From assembly GCA_964370215.1 (NCBI GenBank), contig CAYJIM010000006.1, positions 13,492 through 77,491 of the forward strand: a stretch of DNA of 64,000 nt, in the 5' to 3' direction. This stretch comes from Massiliimalia sp964370215 (lineage in GTDB: Bacteria; Bacillota; Clostridia; Oscillospirales; Ruminococcaceae). Below are positions 17,254-29,364 of this stretch, one piece after another (position 1 is the first letter of the stretch; each line of letters opens with the position of its first letter). The notes under the pieces are model-generated. The model saw only the letters and a program-made list of their open reading frames with translations, was not told where the DNA came from and ran no database searches. The translations under genes were made by a program, and so were the position numbers.

Positions 17254-20200
17254 CTATTGTTTCTTTCGATAGCGGCATACAAGAGCGGTGATTGCTAGGA
17301 GTAGCACGCCTACCCCAACCAACCACCACAGCAGTCCACTTGTGGTCGTCGTCTCACTGTCCTGTGCCGGCATTGGTGCGTGGGTGTCAAGGATCGGTTC
17401 CTCCTCTGTTTCTACCGTTTGTGTCTCCATTGATGTTGTCGTATTGTTGCTGTCATCGGTACTGCTTTGNNNNNNNNNNNNNNNNNNNNNNNNNNNNNNN
17501 NNNNNNNNNNNNNNNNNNNNNNNNNNNNNNNNNNNNNNNNNNNNNNNNNNNNNNNNNNNNNNNNNNNNNCCGTTTGTGTCTCCATTGATGTTGTCGTATT
17601 GTTGCTGTCATCGGTACTGCTTTGCTGTTCCACAATTGGTGCTGTTTGCGTGCCTACTGTGGTCTGCTGTGTACTTGTCGATGTACCACCTTCTACCGTC
17701 GGTGGCGGTGTCTGTCCGTCGTTTCCTCCCTGTGGGGTGGATACCGACGGTTCGGAGACTGACGGCACGGAGGCCGATGGATTGGACGTCGTCGGTGTAG
17801 AGACCGACGGCACGGAGGTCGACGGTGTGGTGTCCGCTTCCCTTTGTAGGTTGTAATCGGCCGTTGTCAACCCCACCCCTTTGTCGATCTGTCCGACAAA
17901 GCTATCCCCTGCGGTCAGTGGAATGTCAGGGTAACTTATGCTATTGGTGACTCCAATCTGACCATCTTGTAGCGTGAGTTCCTCGACGGTATAGTCCATC
18001 GTACCCCCATCTCGTGCTACAATTTTCATGCGATAATCTTGGGTGTTTGGCAGATCCACAATCTTCACGCCATCCTGTACCCAAACCGACAGGGTGTCCA
18101 CCGTGATCGTTTCGTCCACCACTGCTGCGACTAGTTCGTCTTTGCTATCATAGACGTAGACATCCACCGGACAAGCGACCGTGGCACGTTTGAATGTGCT
18201 ATTGTTGCCAATAAAGCTCATCCCACCTTGATCGATGCTCTGCATCCAACTCAGATACCCTGCCGGACAGTGGTTGTCGGTTACGGTGCCGAGCACTTGA
18301 TTGTTCGCAACAAAAAATAAAGTAATATCAAAATAGAGCACACTGGTGAGTGAAATATCCAGTAACGGCCCTTCATCGCCCGTCACCAACACCGTTGCCA
18401 ACGCATTGAAATAATCTATCAACGGGAGGTCTTCCTGACCCACTTTGCCGTCGTACGCAGCAGTTCTGGTTGGTGCGGCAAGGTAAAAAGAACCTTCCAG
18501 CTGATCTACCCAAATTTTTCCGCTGTTGTAGTAACTGTACCGCTCTTTGGTCAGCGTTTCAAATTCATCGCTGTTGTGGTAAATGGTGCTCTTTGGCAGG
18601 TCGTAAAAGGATCCTGTCGGCAGCCATAGATCCACCCCATATCGGCCAAAGTCCCAGCCACCCAGTGCCAATCTCGGCACAAAGTCTTCGGGGTTGACGA
18701 TATTGAAGATGTTTTGATACCCTGTCCCCAGCTCCGCGATCGGAACACCGCGCGGTGTCGCAAAGGTGTAGGCATAAACATTGGTGCGGTTGGGCGTTTC
18801 GACGACATCGGGATGGTCGCTGTTTGCAAGATCGGTCAAGTAGGCGCCGATCATGTTGGCGACAGCCGCCCCGCGGCTATGCCCTGTGACCAAAAATTTG
18901 GTGCCGTCGTTAGCCTCAATCCCATGGTCGCTCAAATACTGTGCCAGGTCGGCTTGTAAACGTGCTGCTGCTGTCGCAAAGCCGACATGTTCTGCTTCGG
19001 CGCCGAGGTTGAAGTTGCTGTACCACTCTTCCCCTTTGGTGCCACGCACCACAATCGCCACCAGCGTTTCCTCTCCGATTTGCTTCTTGGCAAAGCTGTA
19101 TGCCACCACATCATCATCGCCGTACAGCGTTTTGTTGTCATAGTAGGTGTCAATCTCTGCAAACTGTAAGGCGGTAAGGGTGTCGACCATCGTTTCTGCA
19201 TCGACATAAGCGGAGGCACTGAGCGTCATTGCAGCAGTTGCCAACTGTTGATTGTAGGTTGTCGATGCTACTTCAAACCAGTCGTCCTGCCAGTAAAGGT
19301 CGGTGGTTGCGAGCATTGGTACCCCTGCCTCCACTTCCAAACCGGTGTCGATGACAACGGTTGTTTCAATCACTTCCTCCTGTGGCGGTAGTGCACCACT
19401 GAAAAAGAAAATGGCATCTCTTGCTTTTAAAATGTTCACCACCATCTCATCCAAATAATGATCCAACGTTTGGTGTCCTGTTGCCAACAGGTAGTCGTCA
19501 ACCGTTTCATAGCGGTCTGCTGTTTGGACTTGCAGTATTTCTAAAAATTCCGCTTGATAGTCGGTGACAAACTTGTTGTACGCCTCTTCCCCGAACAGGC
19601 GCAGTTCCACCAGATACCGCAGATTGCGCAAGGTGGAAAATTGATCGGAGGGGGTTTGTGCTGTACGTTGCTCGGTGCTGACTGCATAGGAGAAAATACG
19701 GGATAGATCCGCTGAGATTTCCAACACATCATCCGATTGGAAACGGTCACCCAACCCAAAGATCCAATCAACTCCGCTGTAGGTCAGTCCCAACAACTTA
19801 TAGACGAGTGCCACCGAGGAACCAACTTTGGCGATCAATTGGGTGACTGCGGTTTTTGCACCAAATGTCGCACCACTTTCCAACAACTCTTGTGACCATT
19901 CCCCGATCAACACGCGCTGATTTTGTTGCATGTCTGCTTTCAAATCCTCTGCCACCGACCGGATATCATTGTCATAGGTGGTGTCCACCGCATCCCCATA
20001 CTGTAAAATCACATCCAGCACACGGTATTGTTCCTGTAAGGTCACTTCTGTCTCCAACAGATGATAGAGATAGTTGTTGAGTGCGATCGTGTCATCCGCG
20101 ACGGTTTGAACAGTGTGTAGCAGTTCTTCTGTCAAGGTCAGTCGATCGTCAAAAGCATTCAAAAACAGTTGATCGACATACCCTGTTTGCTGTAGCTTTT

Positions 20201-23200
20201 CTATCACCGTTTCCACTGTTTCGACAGGTATGTTTTCTTGTAATAAATCGGTCAGCACGGCGGTAAACCCGATCGCACCTGCACCATGATACCCTTCTTC
20301 CAACTGTTGTAAGAAGCGTTCCTCCCCTTTGAGGGCGGTCATCACGTCGGTCAATGCCTCCTGCTCGTCCAGCGATAGGGCATCCGCCAACCGGAGATCC
20401 GAAACCAGTTGATCCAACACCGTGCCCATCAGCACCTGTTTTTCAAAGGTAACGGCCTGTGCTGTACCCACTTCCATTTCCTCACTGACCATCAAATGGT
20501 ACAGCTGTTGTTGAATCAACTCACGCCGTTCATCGGCAGTCAGTGGTTCTAGATCCAACTGAAATACAATCCCTGTCAGATCATACAACCACCGTCCAAA
20601 ATCATAATCGGTGGTGAGCGCCTGTTGCATGTAATGATAATTGCTGTCTGCCATCAAGTAGGTGTAGGCTTGGTGGTTGGTAGACTGTAGGCTATCGAAC
20701 TTGTCAGCATAACCTAGGGTGCTGTACAGCTCTTTTTGGATGGCGGTGACCGTCACCGTTTCCCCCTGTCCCGCCAACACCTCTACTGCTGCCGATTCAA
20801 AGGCAGCAGTGCCCGGATAGTTGACGACATTGTAAGCCACATACTCATAAAAGAGGGTTTCCCCCGGTAGTAGTGTGTTGTTTGGCAGGTCGTAAAGAAT
20901 TGCTCCCTCACTTACGGTGAATGGTAGATCGACGATACTGCCATCTGCTTTTTCATGACGCAGTTGCAATAAAACCGGTGCGATGGCACGGGCTTCTTCC
21001 TCTGTTTGCCCCAATCCACCAACGAGATTGCCGACCAATTCATCGATGGCAAGGTTCGGTTGATAGAGTGGCACCTGTCCGTTGTTGACCAACCCCACAT
21101 CAAAATACAGCGTGTTGTGGTTGATCGTCTCATTGACCAGCACTTGGATGTCCAGTCCCGTCAATCCATACACGGTGATGGGGTCTTCGGTGTGAAAGGT
21201 CGCCGATATGGGTTGCTCAAACAGATCGAGAACCCCTTCATAGTCGGCGATCAGATGATATTCCCCTACTTCATCCCCACGCAGTACCCAGTGGACTGTT
21301 TTGGTTTGACCTCCCTGTAAGGTGTCAAAGGCCACTGTCGTATCGGTCGACCATTGGGGGTTGACCTGCTCCATCAACGTCATCCCCTGTGGTACCTGTA
21401 AGGTCACATGGTTGTCTACCAACGAAAACGCTGCATCGGAATTGTTGATGATATGGAGTTTGACATCAAAAAACTCTTTGAGTGCCGACGCTTCCAACGG
21501 CAGATCCAAAATGGCGATGATTTCTGCACCCTCGGCGTTTGGCACATAGGTGATGCCACCGATTTGTCGTTCTTCTCCGTCATCATCGGTATAGGTGGGT
21601 CGTGGATTCGAAGTCGTCCCACCACTATCACTCACCGTTACTTGATGAATTTCTTCCTCATCACGAATATAGGATAAAGGCAGTTCGACTTCCCCATATT
21701 TGAGTGTCACATCGACCTGATAAAAATTTTGGTTGGCGCTGTCGGCAACATCAATACCGGCAGCAACAATATCTGCAAAATCCATGCGTTCCACTTCAAA
21801 GCTACCGCTCACCAACTCCTCTTCCACCACGACAATGGTGATAGCGGTGTCGTTTGCCGATACCACCGACACCGATTGTACAGCCGGTAAAAAACCTGTT
21901 TGATAGACCCCAATCGAGTGGGTGCCTACCGGCAGGGTGTAGGTTGCCTGTCCGTTTTGATCGGTTGGTAGAACATATTGCGACTCGGTGCCCAGTCCAA
22001 AATACACCGGTGCACCCGACAAGCGGTTGCCGCTGTCGTCCTCCACCGTCACGCTGACGGTGCCAATCGACTGGCGCTCCTTGACCTCTACGGTAAACCT
22101 TTTGGTGGTCGTTTCCCCTTGGTTGTCGGTGACGACAAGCGTCACGGTGTACGTGCCCACTGCTTGGTACGCTTTGACAGGTTTTGCCGTATCGGCGGTA
22201 CTACCGTCACCAAACGTCCACATGTAGCTTTGAATGCTACCGTCATCGATGCTTTTCCCTGCATCAAAGTACTGCTCCACACCAACCTCTAAGTAGGTGG
22301 GCACCGAGAGGGTGACGGTCGGCGGCCTGTTGACAATCTCTTTTCGGTAGACGATCGTTTCGGTACTCACCGAAGCGGTGTTGCCCACTTTGTCGATTCC
22401 CTCAATGCGATAGCTATATGCCCCATCAGCCAATCGAGAAAGGTCATCGATAAAGCTATATTGTCCGTCGACTACCCATCCACGGGTGCCAATTTGTACG
22501 GTGTTGCCTTCACTGACACGATAGATTTTATACCCACTCACATCGGTTTGGGTCAGATCCCCTTTCCATGTGACGGTGGCATTACCGCCCGACAGGGTCG
22601 CCTCTGGATGAAGGACAGTCGGCGGGGTATTGTCGATGGTGTATGGATACACCTCGCTGGTCATTTGGTTTCCTGCTTGGTCGGTTACGCTAATGGTCAG
22701 CATCAATTGCTCCTTGCCCTCGGAAAACAGCGATTGTGGCAAGGAAATGGTGGTGCTTGCCTGTGTGCCGCTCACCATCACCGTTTCTTTCACATCCCCC
22801 TCTTGCACGGTGATGGTGCGCAATCCGACATTGTCGGTTACAGTCACCGCAAGAGTTGAAAAGTGTTTGCCTAAGGTACTGCCGACTGTCGGGCTGACCT
22901 TGACCAGAACAGGGGCGGTGGTGTCGGTCGCAAGCACGGCCGAAATCGGTGTCGACCGCATACTTTCATTGCCACAACGGTCGGTCGCACTGATTTGATA
23001 ATAATAGGTGGTATTGGCACTGACGGTACGGTCATGCCAATTCACTGTTTTGAGGTTGCTTGCAATCTTTTGATAGCTACCGTCTACGGTGGTGGCACGG
23101 TAGAGGTTGTACCCTGCCAAATCCGCCTCCTGTCCCTGTGTCCATGTCAAGGTGAGGTGAGACTGCTCGGCAGTCACTGCAAGGTCTGTCGGGGGTTCGG

Positions 23201-26200
23201 GTGGGGTGCGGTCGACGATATATTCCACAAAGGGGGCTTCACTGCCCACGACACTGGTATTGCCGGCAAAGTCGGTCGCAACGGCACGCAGATAAAGCAC
23301 TCCCTCGGGGTATGCGGATAGATCCACGGTATAGCTGTAGCTTTGTGTGGTGTATGGGGTGTCAAAGGTCTTGGTGTCCAGATCGGTAAAGGTCGTAAGG
23401 TCTGTCCCATATTGCACCGTGATGGACGCAATCCCTCCAAGGTCGGTCGCCGTCGCACGAAACGGAATGCTCGTGCTGTATCTACTGGCGGTCGGGGTAA
23501 GCGCCTTGATGACAGGGGAAGTCGTGTCCGCCACTGTCGTGACGGTAAACACCTCACTGTACGCCCCGATGTTACCCACATGATCCACCGCCGCCACACG
23601 GAAGGTGTAGGCGGTCGCTGGGGTGAGATTTTCAAGGGTGTATCCAAGCGTTTGAATCCCCTGTGCACGCGTGTAAAAGCCATCTTCATGCTGCTGTTGT
23701 AGGATAAAGGAAGTGACATCTTCCTCCGCCACATCCGCCCACGCCAACGTCAGTTGGGTGGCGTGCAGCTCTTTTTCTTCCACTCCCACAACCTGTGCAG
23801 GTGCGGTGTTGTCGATATAATAATAACGATCGGTGCCGGTACTGCGGTTGCCACTGGTGTCTATACTGTAGGCAGTAATGGTCACTTCACCATCGGGGTA
23901 ATTTGTCGTGTCAAAAGAGTAGCTAAAGGGTGCTGTGCTGTCGGTGAACAGTAGGGTTTCATCCTCCCCTTCTGCCAAATACCACGCCACCTGATCCACC
24001 GTCACATTGTCAGAAGCTGTGACCGTAAATGTTTGGTGGTCGTTGATAAAAGTGTGGTTGTCCGGCACCATCTGTAGGATGCGGGGTGATTCGGTGTCGG
24101 GGACAGTGCTTTGACTGACGATGGCAGAGGGGTTACTCTCCAACCCATTGTCGGCAACGGTGGTCAGGTAGTATTCATAGGTTTCTCCCTGTACCACGGT
24201 GCGGTCGATGTAGGAGAGGAGGTCTCTTCCCTGCACGGTATGTAGTAGCGAAAAGTCAAACGTCCCCGCTACTCTGCGGTAGATGCGATAGCGGTCGGAG
24301 GTCACTTCGTTTGAAATCCCCCATCCCAATTGAATGTTATCGTACCCACCTTGTGCCACAACGTTGACAATCTGTTCGGGGTAGTCGTTTGCGGTGCGGT
24401 AGGGGGTGACGGTTGCGGTACTGCGGTTGCCACTGGTGTCCACGCTGTAGGTGGCGATGGTAAGGTCGCCGTCCTCGTAAATGGTGCTATCAAAGTTCGT
24501 TTCATAAGGAGCGGTCGCATCTTCTGCTAAAAAGGTTTCTTCGCCCTTCTCATCGACCAGATACCACGCAACCTTTGCAAGCGACTCGTCGTCGGAAGCG
24601 GTTGCCGATAACAAGACACTTCCCGTCAAGGTGCTATTTGCAGGCGGTTGTACACCGTCCACAGTCGGCAGTGTGGTATCGGGCGTGGCGGTAGCCGTCA
24701 CTTCTACCGAAGGCGCACTTTCAAAACCACCTGTATTGACGGCGGTAATATAATAGGTGTAGCTCTGCCCACGCACAGCAGTCTGGTCAAGGTAATCATC
24801 CATTGCCTTGTTGGTAAGGGTGTGCAAAAGCGTAAAGCTACCCTCCCCTGCCATCTTGCGATAAATGCGATAATCGGTAACGCTCGCTTCCTCGGTCTTT
24901 GTCCAAGAAAGCTGCACCCCTGCTTTGGTGCCCACTGCCGACACCCCAAGGATGCTGTCGGGTTCTGGCGATTCCACTGTCCAAGTCTCTGTGACAGAAT
25001 CGGTACCACCATCTACATCAGTGTAAATCAACTCTACCTCATAGTCCCCGATGGCAAGATTGGTAACATCCCATTCTAAAATATAAAAAATCTCGCCCGT
25101 GCTAGGTGTGATTTCCGCTTCTCCGATGAATTTTTTCTCCCCATTTTGATCGGCATAATATCCCAAAAGGGAATTTTCTCCAGTAAGTTCACCTTGCCCT
25201 AAATCTTCAACAATAAAGAGCTCACTTGCCATTCCTGATACGACACGATTAGCACTACTATTTTCTAAAATCTGTGGCGTTTGTGGGGTTGCGGTAATTT
25301 TTTCAGGTGCACTCAACCTCCCGTCCACGTCGACCGTGTGTATCGCATAACGGTAGGTTTCTCCTGTTTTCACATCGGTATCAAAGTAGTCCACCTGTCC
25401 GACAGACATTTCTGTCGAAACGGTTGCTGGCAAACGCTCTATAAATGCATCATCACGATACACGTCATAATAAAGAATACGCGGATCAGTTGCTTCATCC
25501 CAAGTCAGATAAACCGTTTGACTTGCCACTGCGGCAACATCCAACCTGTTGACCTCAACATCGTTTCTGGGGTAAATCACCTCTACCTCTTCGTGTAAAA
25601 TCAAACCCATTGCAGTAAATTCTTCTTCTGTACCCTCGTAATAAATTGTTTGCACACTGCTATGTTCAAAAATATTAGGATCAGGTGGGTTTTCTGAAAG
25701 TACCGGTAAATGAACCGTCTCCAAAAATGGCATCCCACTAAATGCACCTGATCCGATTTTGGTTACCGAGGAAGGGATGATCACTTCTTTCACTTCCAAG
25801 AGACCGGCAAATGCTTCTACCGCAATTTCAGTGACTGTCGTTGGAATTTCCACAACCATTTGATCGTAATGTGATGCTCCAAGCTCCTGCGGCATATAAC
25901 GTTCAATCGTTTCCCCTTCATTGCTGTAAATGAAGGTTCCATCTGTAGAAAAAGGTGCCCCTTCATTGAAAGAAAAAGGGACATCAATCAATGCGTTGAT
26001 GCCAATGCTGTGTACGCTATTGGGGATCCGAATATCGCTAAAACCTTCCCCACCGGCAATCTCAAAAAAAGCATAGTTGCCAATTTCTTCAAGGCCTTCT
26101 GGCAATGAAATGAAGGTTACATTTTGCAGGTATGCAAATGCAAAATCGCCAATGGTTCTAACCGATCCCGGAAGGCTGATGCTAAACATATAGCGACATT

Positions 26201-26471
26201 CAGCAAAAGCATATTCTGCAATCGCAGTTACTTCATAGTTGTGAGCAATGTCTACATTTGTTACTGTATGTTCAGCAGAAAGAATTACCCCGCTTCCGGC
26301 AGAATACAAAACCTGTCCACCTTCTATGCCCACCATGTCGACCCATTGAGCATCATAATAGAATGTCCGTTGCGCTTGTGATTGTGTCGCAGCATGGGCA
26401 ATCACCGACCACGGCAGTAGTTGGAATAGCAGGGTAAAAATCAGCAAGAAGGCAATGGGTTGTTTTCGCAT
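17254..26471 (-). CDS. Giant secreted multidomain protein with lipase-like domain and C-terminal membrane anchor
   Basis: About 3,020 residues once the artefactual gap at 17470-17569 is closed. Order: signal peptide (1-28, FLLIFTLLFQLLPWSVIAHA); BspA-type leucine-rich repeats (about 40-300, e.g. IPSSVTKIGSGAFSGM); six FN3 domains (near 308, 503, 697, 890, 1092, 1284) alternating with Ig-like domains ending DTSGNRS; PKD (about 1382-1465, FGDGSTAD); carboxypeptidase-regulatory-like domain (1468-1550); Ig-like segments to about 1830; a helical region; a class 3 lipase-like domain with GHSRG (Ser2532) and likely Asp2596 and His2632; a Ser/Thr/Pro stalk from 2878; helix WWLVGVGVLLLAITALV and tail CRYRKKQ. 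No LPXTG is present. Collapsing the 55-base duplicate moves the stop from 17412 to 17254. Substrate unknown. Confidence 0.85.
17470..17569. other. 100-N assembly gap flanked by 55-base duplication
   Basis: Bases 17415-17469 are identical to 17570-17624. Deleting one copy plus the Ns (155 bases) restores the reading frame of the giant protein through a stalk, a membrane helix and a stop. The Ns therefore probably stand for an overlap and not for missing sequence. Confidence 0.9.
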
Positions 26472-26530
26472 GAGAAAATCTCCTTTGAGTGTCTATTATT
26501 TTAAAAAGTAACATCATCCATAATTTATTC

Positions 26531-26560
26531 ATTATACCACAATTTACTGATCAATTGCAA
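26531..26560 (-). promoter_or_regulatory. Promoter of the giant surface-protein gene
   Basis: TTGCAA (26560-26555) and TATAAT (26536-26531) on the reverse strand, 18-base spacer. AAAGGAG lies upstream of the ATG at 26471. Confidence 0.7.
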
Positions 26561-26595
26561 CGAAGACCAGTCACTTGCAGTCAAAAATATTGCAC

Positions 26596-26630
26596 AAAAA
26601 TAGAGGCAACCCTTTAGGTTGCCTCTATTT
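26596..26630 (-). terminator. ftsH terminator
   Basis: AATAGAGGCAACC pairs with GGTTGCCTCTATT across a 5-base loop; on the reverse strand TTTTTG follows. It ends the gdpP-to-ftsH unit just before the divergent-facing promoter of the giant gene. Confidence 0.9.
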
Positions 26631-26643
26631 GCCTCAATTCATT

Positions 26644-28746
26644 TTATTCCGACTGATCGTCTTGGGTTTCAGCTGTTTCGGTTGAGGGGTTTTCCTCTTC
26701 TGCAGTCGCTTTCACCGGTTGGTTTTCTGTCGGTTGTGGCTCTTCTGCCTTTGTTTTGGCTTCTTCGATGCGTGCCACTGTTTTTTCTTTTTCTTCCAAT
26801 GCCTCTTGCTCTGCTTTTTCTTCCAGTGCCAGACGCTCTTTTTTGAGTTCTTCCAGTTCACGATCCAACTGCTCTTCCGAGAACTCCCCAGCCATCAAGG
26901 CTTTGAAGGTTTTGGCATCCACTTTTTCGTATACCAGCAAATATTTTGCCACAATATGGAGTTGATCCATATGCTCGTTCAACAGTGTTTCGGCTTGGTC
27001 GTAACCGCCGTCGATCAAACGACGAACCTCTTCGTCGATGACTGCTGCAACCGTTTCGGAGTAGTTGCGTTGGTGACCCATGTCACGGCCGAGGAATACT
27101 TCACCCTCTGCTTCACCGTACACAACGGTACCCAAACGCTTGCTAAAGCCAAATTTTGTGACCATCGAGCGTGCCAGTTTCGACGCACGTTCCATGTCAT
27201 TGGAAGCACCGGTACAAATGTCGTCCAACACCAACGCTTCGGCAACACGACCGCCCAGTAAGACGGCAAGATTTTCTTTCATCATCTTTTTGGAGCGGTG
27301 GGTGCGGTCATTTTCCGGCAGATTCATGGTATAACCAGCTGCCATCCCACGCGGAATGATGGAAATTTCATGCACAGGGTCTTGGGTTGGGCTGTAGAAG
27401 CTGACAATTGCGTGCCCCGCTTCATGATATGCCGTGATTTTCTTGTCATCATCGGTGATTTTATGGGAGCGTTTTTCCGGCCCTGCCACAACCTTGATGG
27501 TCGCTTCGGCAATTTCAGCACCGGTGATCGCTTTTTTGTTTCTTCTTGCAGCCAAGAGTGCTGCTTCATTCAACAGGTTTTCGAGATCCGCACCGGTAAA
27601 GCCGGCGGTGGATTTCGCAATGACCGACAGATCCACGTCAAAGCCCAGCGGCTTGTTGCGTGCATGTACTTTCAAGATCTGCTCTCTACCCTTCACATCA
27701 GGGTAATTGACAACCACTTGGCGGTCAAAACGACCCGGACGGAGCAAAGCAGGGTCTAGGATGTCACGGCGGTTGGTTGCCGCAATGATGATGATGCCTT
27801 CATTGGCACCAAACCCATCCATCTCTACCAGTAATTGGTTGAGGGTTTGCTCTCTTTCATCGTGTCCACCACCGAGGCCTGCACCACGGTGGCGACCGAC
27901 GGCATCAATCTCATCGATGAAGATGATCGCCGGTGCGTTTTTCTTCGCACTGTCAAACAATTCACGCACACGAGACGCCCCGACACCGACAAACATTTCC
28001 ACAAAGTCGGAACCCGAAATGGAGAAGAAAGGCACCCCAGCCTCCCCTGCAACCGCACGGGCAATGAGGGTTTTCCCTGTCCCCGGAGGTCCCATAAGCA
28101 GTACCCCTTTGGGGATTCGTGCACCAAGGTCGCTAAATTTTTGAGAATTTTTCAAAAACTCAACAATTTCCACCAATTCTTCTTTTTCTTCGTCCGCCCC
28201 TGCCACATCGGCAAAGGTGGTTTTCACCCCTTGTTTGATGGGGTTTTTCATATTGGCTTTGCCGAATTGGTTCATTTTACCACCGGCACCTGCCTGACGC
28301 ATCATAAAGACAAAGAAGAAGATCAAGCCCCCCATCATCAACAGCGATGGGATGGTGGTCAGAAGCCACGAATTGTCTGCCGACGCACTGTAGTCAATCT
28401 CCATCCGTTCTTCGGGATGGTCGATGTTGTATTCCTCTACAAAAGGGTCGATGTCGTCAAAAAATTTGGTTGCCGAGTAGATGCGTTGGGTGTACATCAT
28501 CTCCCCGTCCTGATTTTCCACCGCACCCTCTAACTCTTCCCCTTCGGCTAGGGTCACGGTCAATTCCCCATTGCCCAAATCAAGGGTATATCCGCTGACC
28601 TTTTGGTCTTGGAAGAGGTAGATCAATTCCGAGTAGGAATGGGTGACTGCCGTATCTTGAATCATACGGGACATCACCAATGCAAAGCCAATGAGCACCA
28701 CGAAAATCGCGGCATAGATCAATAAACTCTTTTTTCTGTTCTGCAA
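26644..28746 (-). CDS. ftsH: ATP-dependent zinc metalloprotease FtsH
   Basis: A membrane-anchored AAA+ protease that degrades damaged membrane proteins and short-lived regulators. Its 700 residues contain an N-terminal transmembrane helix (about 8-27), an extracytoplasmic segment, a second helix (about 109-130, LLMMGGLIFFFVFMM), and the AAA+ domain with Walker A GPPGTGKT at 219-226 and Walker B IIFIDEIDAVG. The second region of homology (ATNRRDILDPALLRPGRFD) and the zinc site HEAGH at 441-445 follow. The tail (about 620-700) is Glu/Lys-rich and probably coiled or disordered. It is the last gene of a six-gene unit, 50 bases after hpt, the tilS-hpt-ftsH order common in Bacillota. Confidence 0.98.
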   Translation of the reverse strand: MQNRKKSLLIYAAIFVVLIGFALVMSRMIQDTAVTHSYSELIYLFQDQKVSGYTLDLGNGELTVTLAEGEELEGAVENQDGEMMYTQRIYSATKFFDDIDPFVEEYNIDHPEERMEIDYSASADNSWLLTTIPSLLMMGGLIFFFVFMMRQAGAGGKMNQFGKANMKNPIKQGVKTTFADVAGADEEKEELVEIVEFLKNSQKFSDLGARIPKGVLLMGPPGTGKTLIARAVAGEAGVPFFSISGSDFVEMFVGVGASRVRELFDSAKKNAPAIIFIDEIDAVGRHRGAGLGGGHDEREQTLNQLLVEMDGFGANEGIIIIAATNRRDILDPALLRPGRFDRQVVVNYPDVKGREQILKVHARNKPLGFDVDLSVIAKSTAGFTGADLENLLNEAALLAARRNKKAITGAEIAEATIKVVAGPEKRSHKITDDDKKITAYHEAGHAIVSFYSPTQDPVHEISIIPRGMAAGYTMNLPENDRTHRSKKMMKENLAVLLGGRVAEALVLDDICTGASNDMERASKLARSMVTKFGFSKRLGTVVYGEAEGEVFLGRDMGHQRNYSETVAAVIDEEVRRLIDGGYDQAETLLNEHMDQLHIVAKYLLVYEKVDAKTFKALMAGEFSEEQLDRELEELKKERLALEEKAEQEALEEKEKTVARIEEAKTKAEEPQPTENQPVKATAEEENPSTETAETQDDQSE

Positions 28747-28796
28747 CGCACTTAGCCCTCACCTTCAATGATTTCAGGAAACCGTCCTGAGCGGTT

Positions 28797-29345
28797 TTAG
28801 CTGCGATAAACTTCTTCTTTGAGCAAGGCAATATAAGGGAGATTGCGGTATGTTTCGCCGTAATCCAACCCGTAACCTACCACAAATTCATCCGGAATGA
28901 CAAACCCTTTGTATTCGGGGTTGACGTCATCCACCACACGACGATCCGGCTTGTCGAGTAAGGTACAGATGCGAATGGAGCGTGGACTACGCTCTTGCAA
29001 AATGCGCTTGAGGTAGCTGAGCGTTCTGCCACTGTCCAAAATATCTTCAATGATCAAGACATCGTATTCTTTGATCGGCATATCCAAGTCTTTTAAGATC
29101 TTGACAACCCCTGAACTGTTGGTACCATCGCCATAACTCGATACGCTCATAAAGTCGATGCGACACGGCAGATCAATCTGACGCATGATGTCCGACATAA
29201 AGACGATCGACCCTTTCAGTACACCCAGTAGCAACAGCCGTTTGCCTTGATAATCGGCGGTGATCTGCGCCCCAATTTCCTTGACACGTTGTTGCAGTTC
29301 TTCTTCTGTGACCAACGGTCGCAAAATATCCTGTTCCATTCCCAT
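28797..29345 (-). CDS. hpt: Hypoxanthine phosphoribosyltransferase
   Basis: Salvages hypoxanthine and guanine to IMP and GMP using PRPP. The 182 residues are normal for the bacterial enzyme. The PRPP-binding motif is visible as VLIIEDILDSGRTLSYL, with the flexible-loop region MSVSSYGDGTNSSG and the purine-binding FVVGYGLDYGE near the C-terminus. GAGGGAAG precedes the ATG at 29345; an in-frame ATG six bases later is also possible. It lies 19 bases after tilS and ahead of ftsH, the conserved order in Bacillota, where Hpt and TilS interact functionally in Bacillus. Confidence 0.97.
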   Translation of the reverse strand: MGMEQDILRPLVTEEELQQRVKEIGAQITADYQGKRLLLLGVLKGSIVFMSDIMRQIDLPCRIDFMSVSSYGDGTNSSGVVKILKDLDMPIKEYDVLIIEDILDSGRTLSYLKRILQERSPRSIRICTLLDKPDRRVVDDVNPEYKGFVIPDEFVVGYGLDYGETYRNLPYIALLKEEVYRS

Positions 29346-29364
29346 TGTCGTCTTCCCTCTTTTC

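Noticed and set aside
17254..17420. LPXTG sortase signal in the giant protein
   Set aside because: The corrected C-terminus has a hydrophobic helix and basic tail but no LPXTG-like motif before it.
17412..17470. Giant protein ending at 17412 after the Ns
   Set aside because: The tail is out of frame with the true sequence; closing the gap by 155 bases gives a membrane anchor and a stop at 17254.
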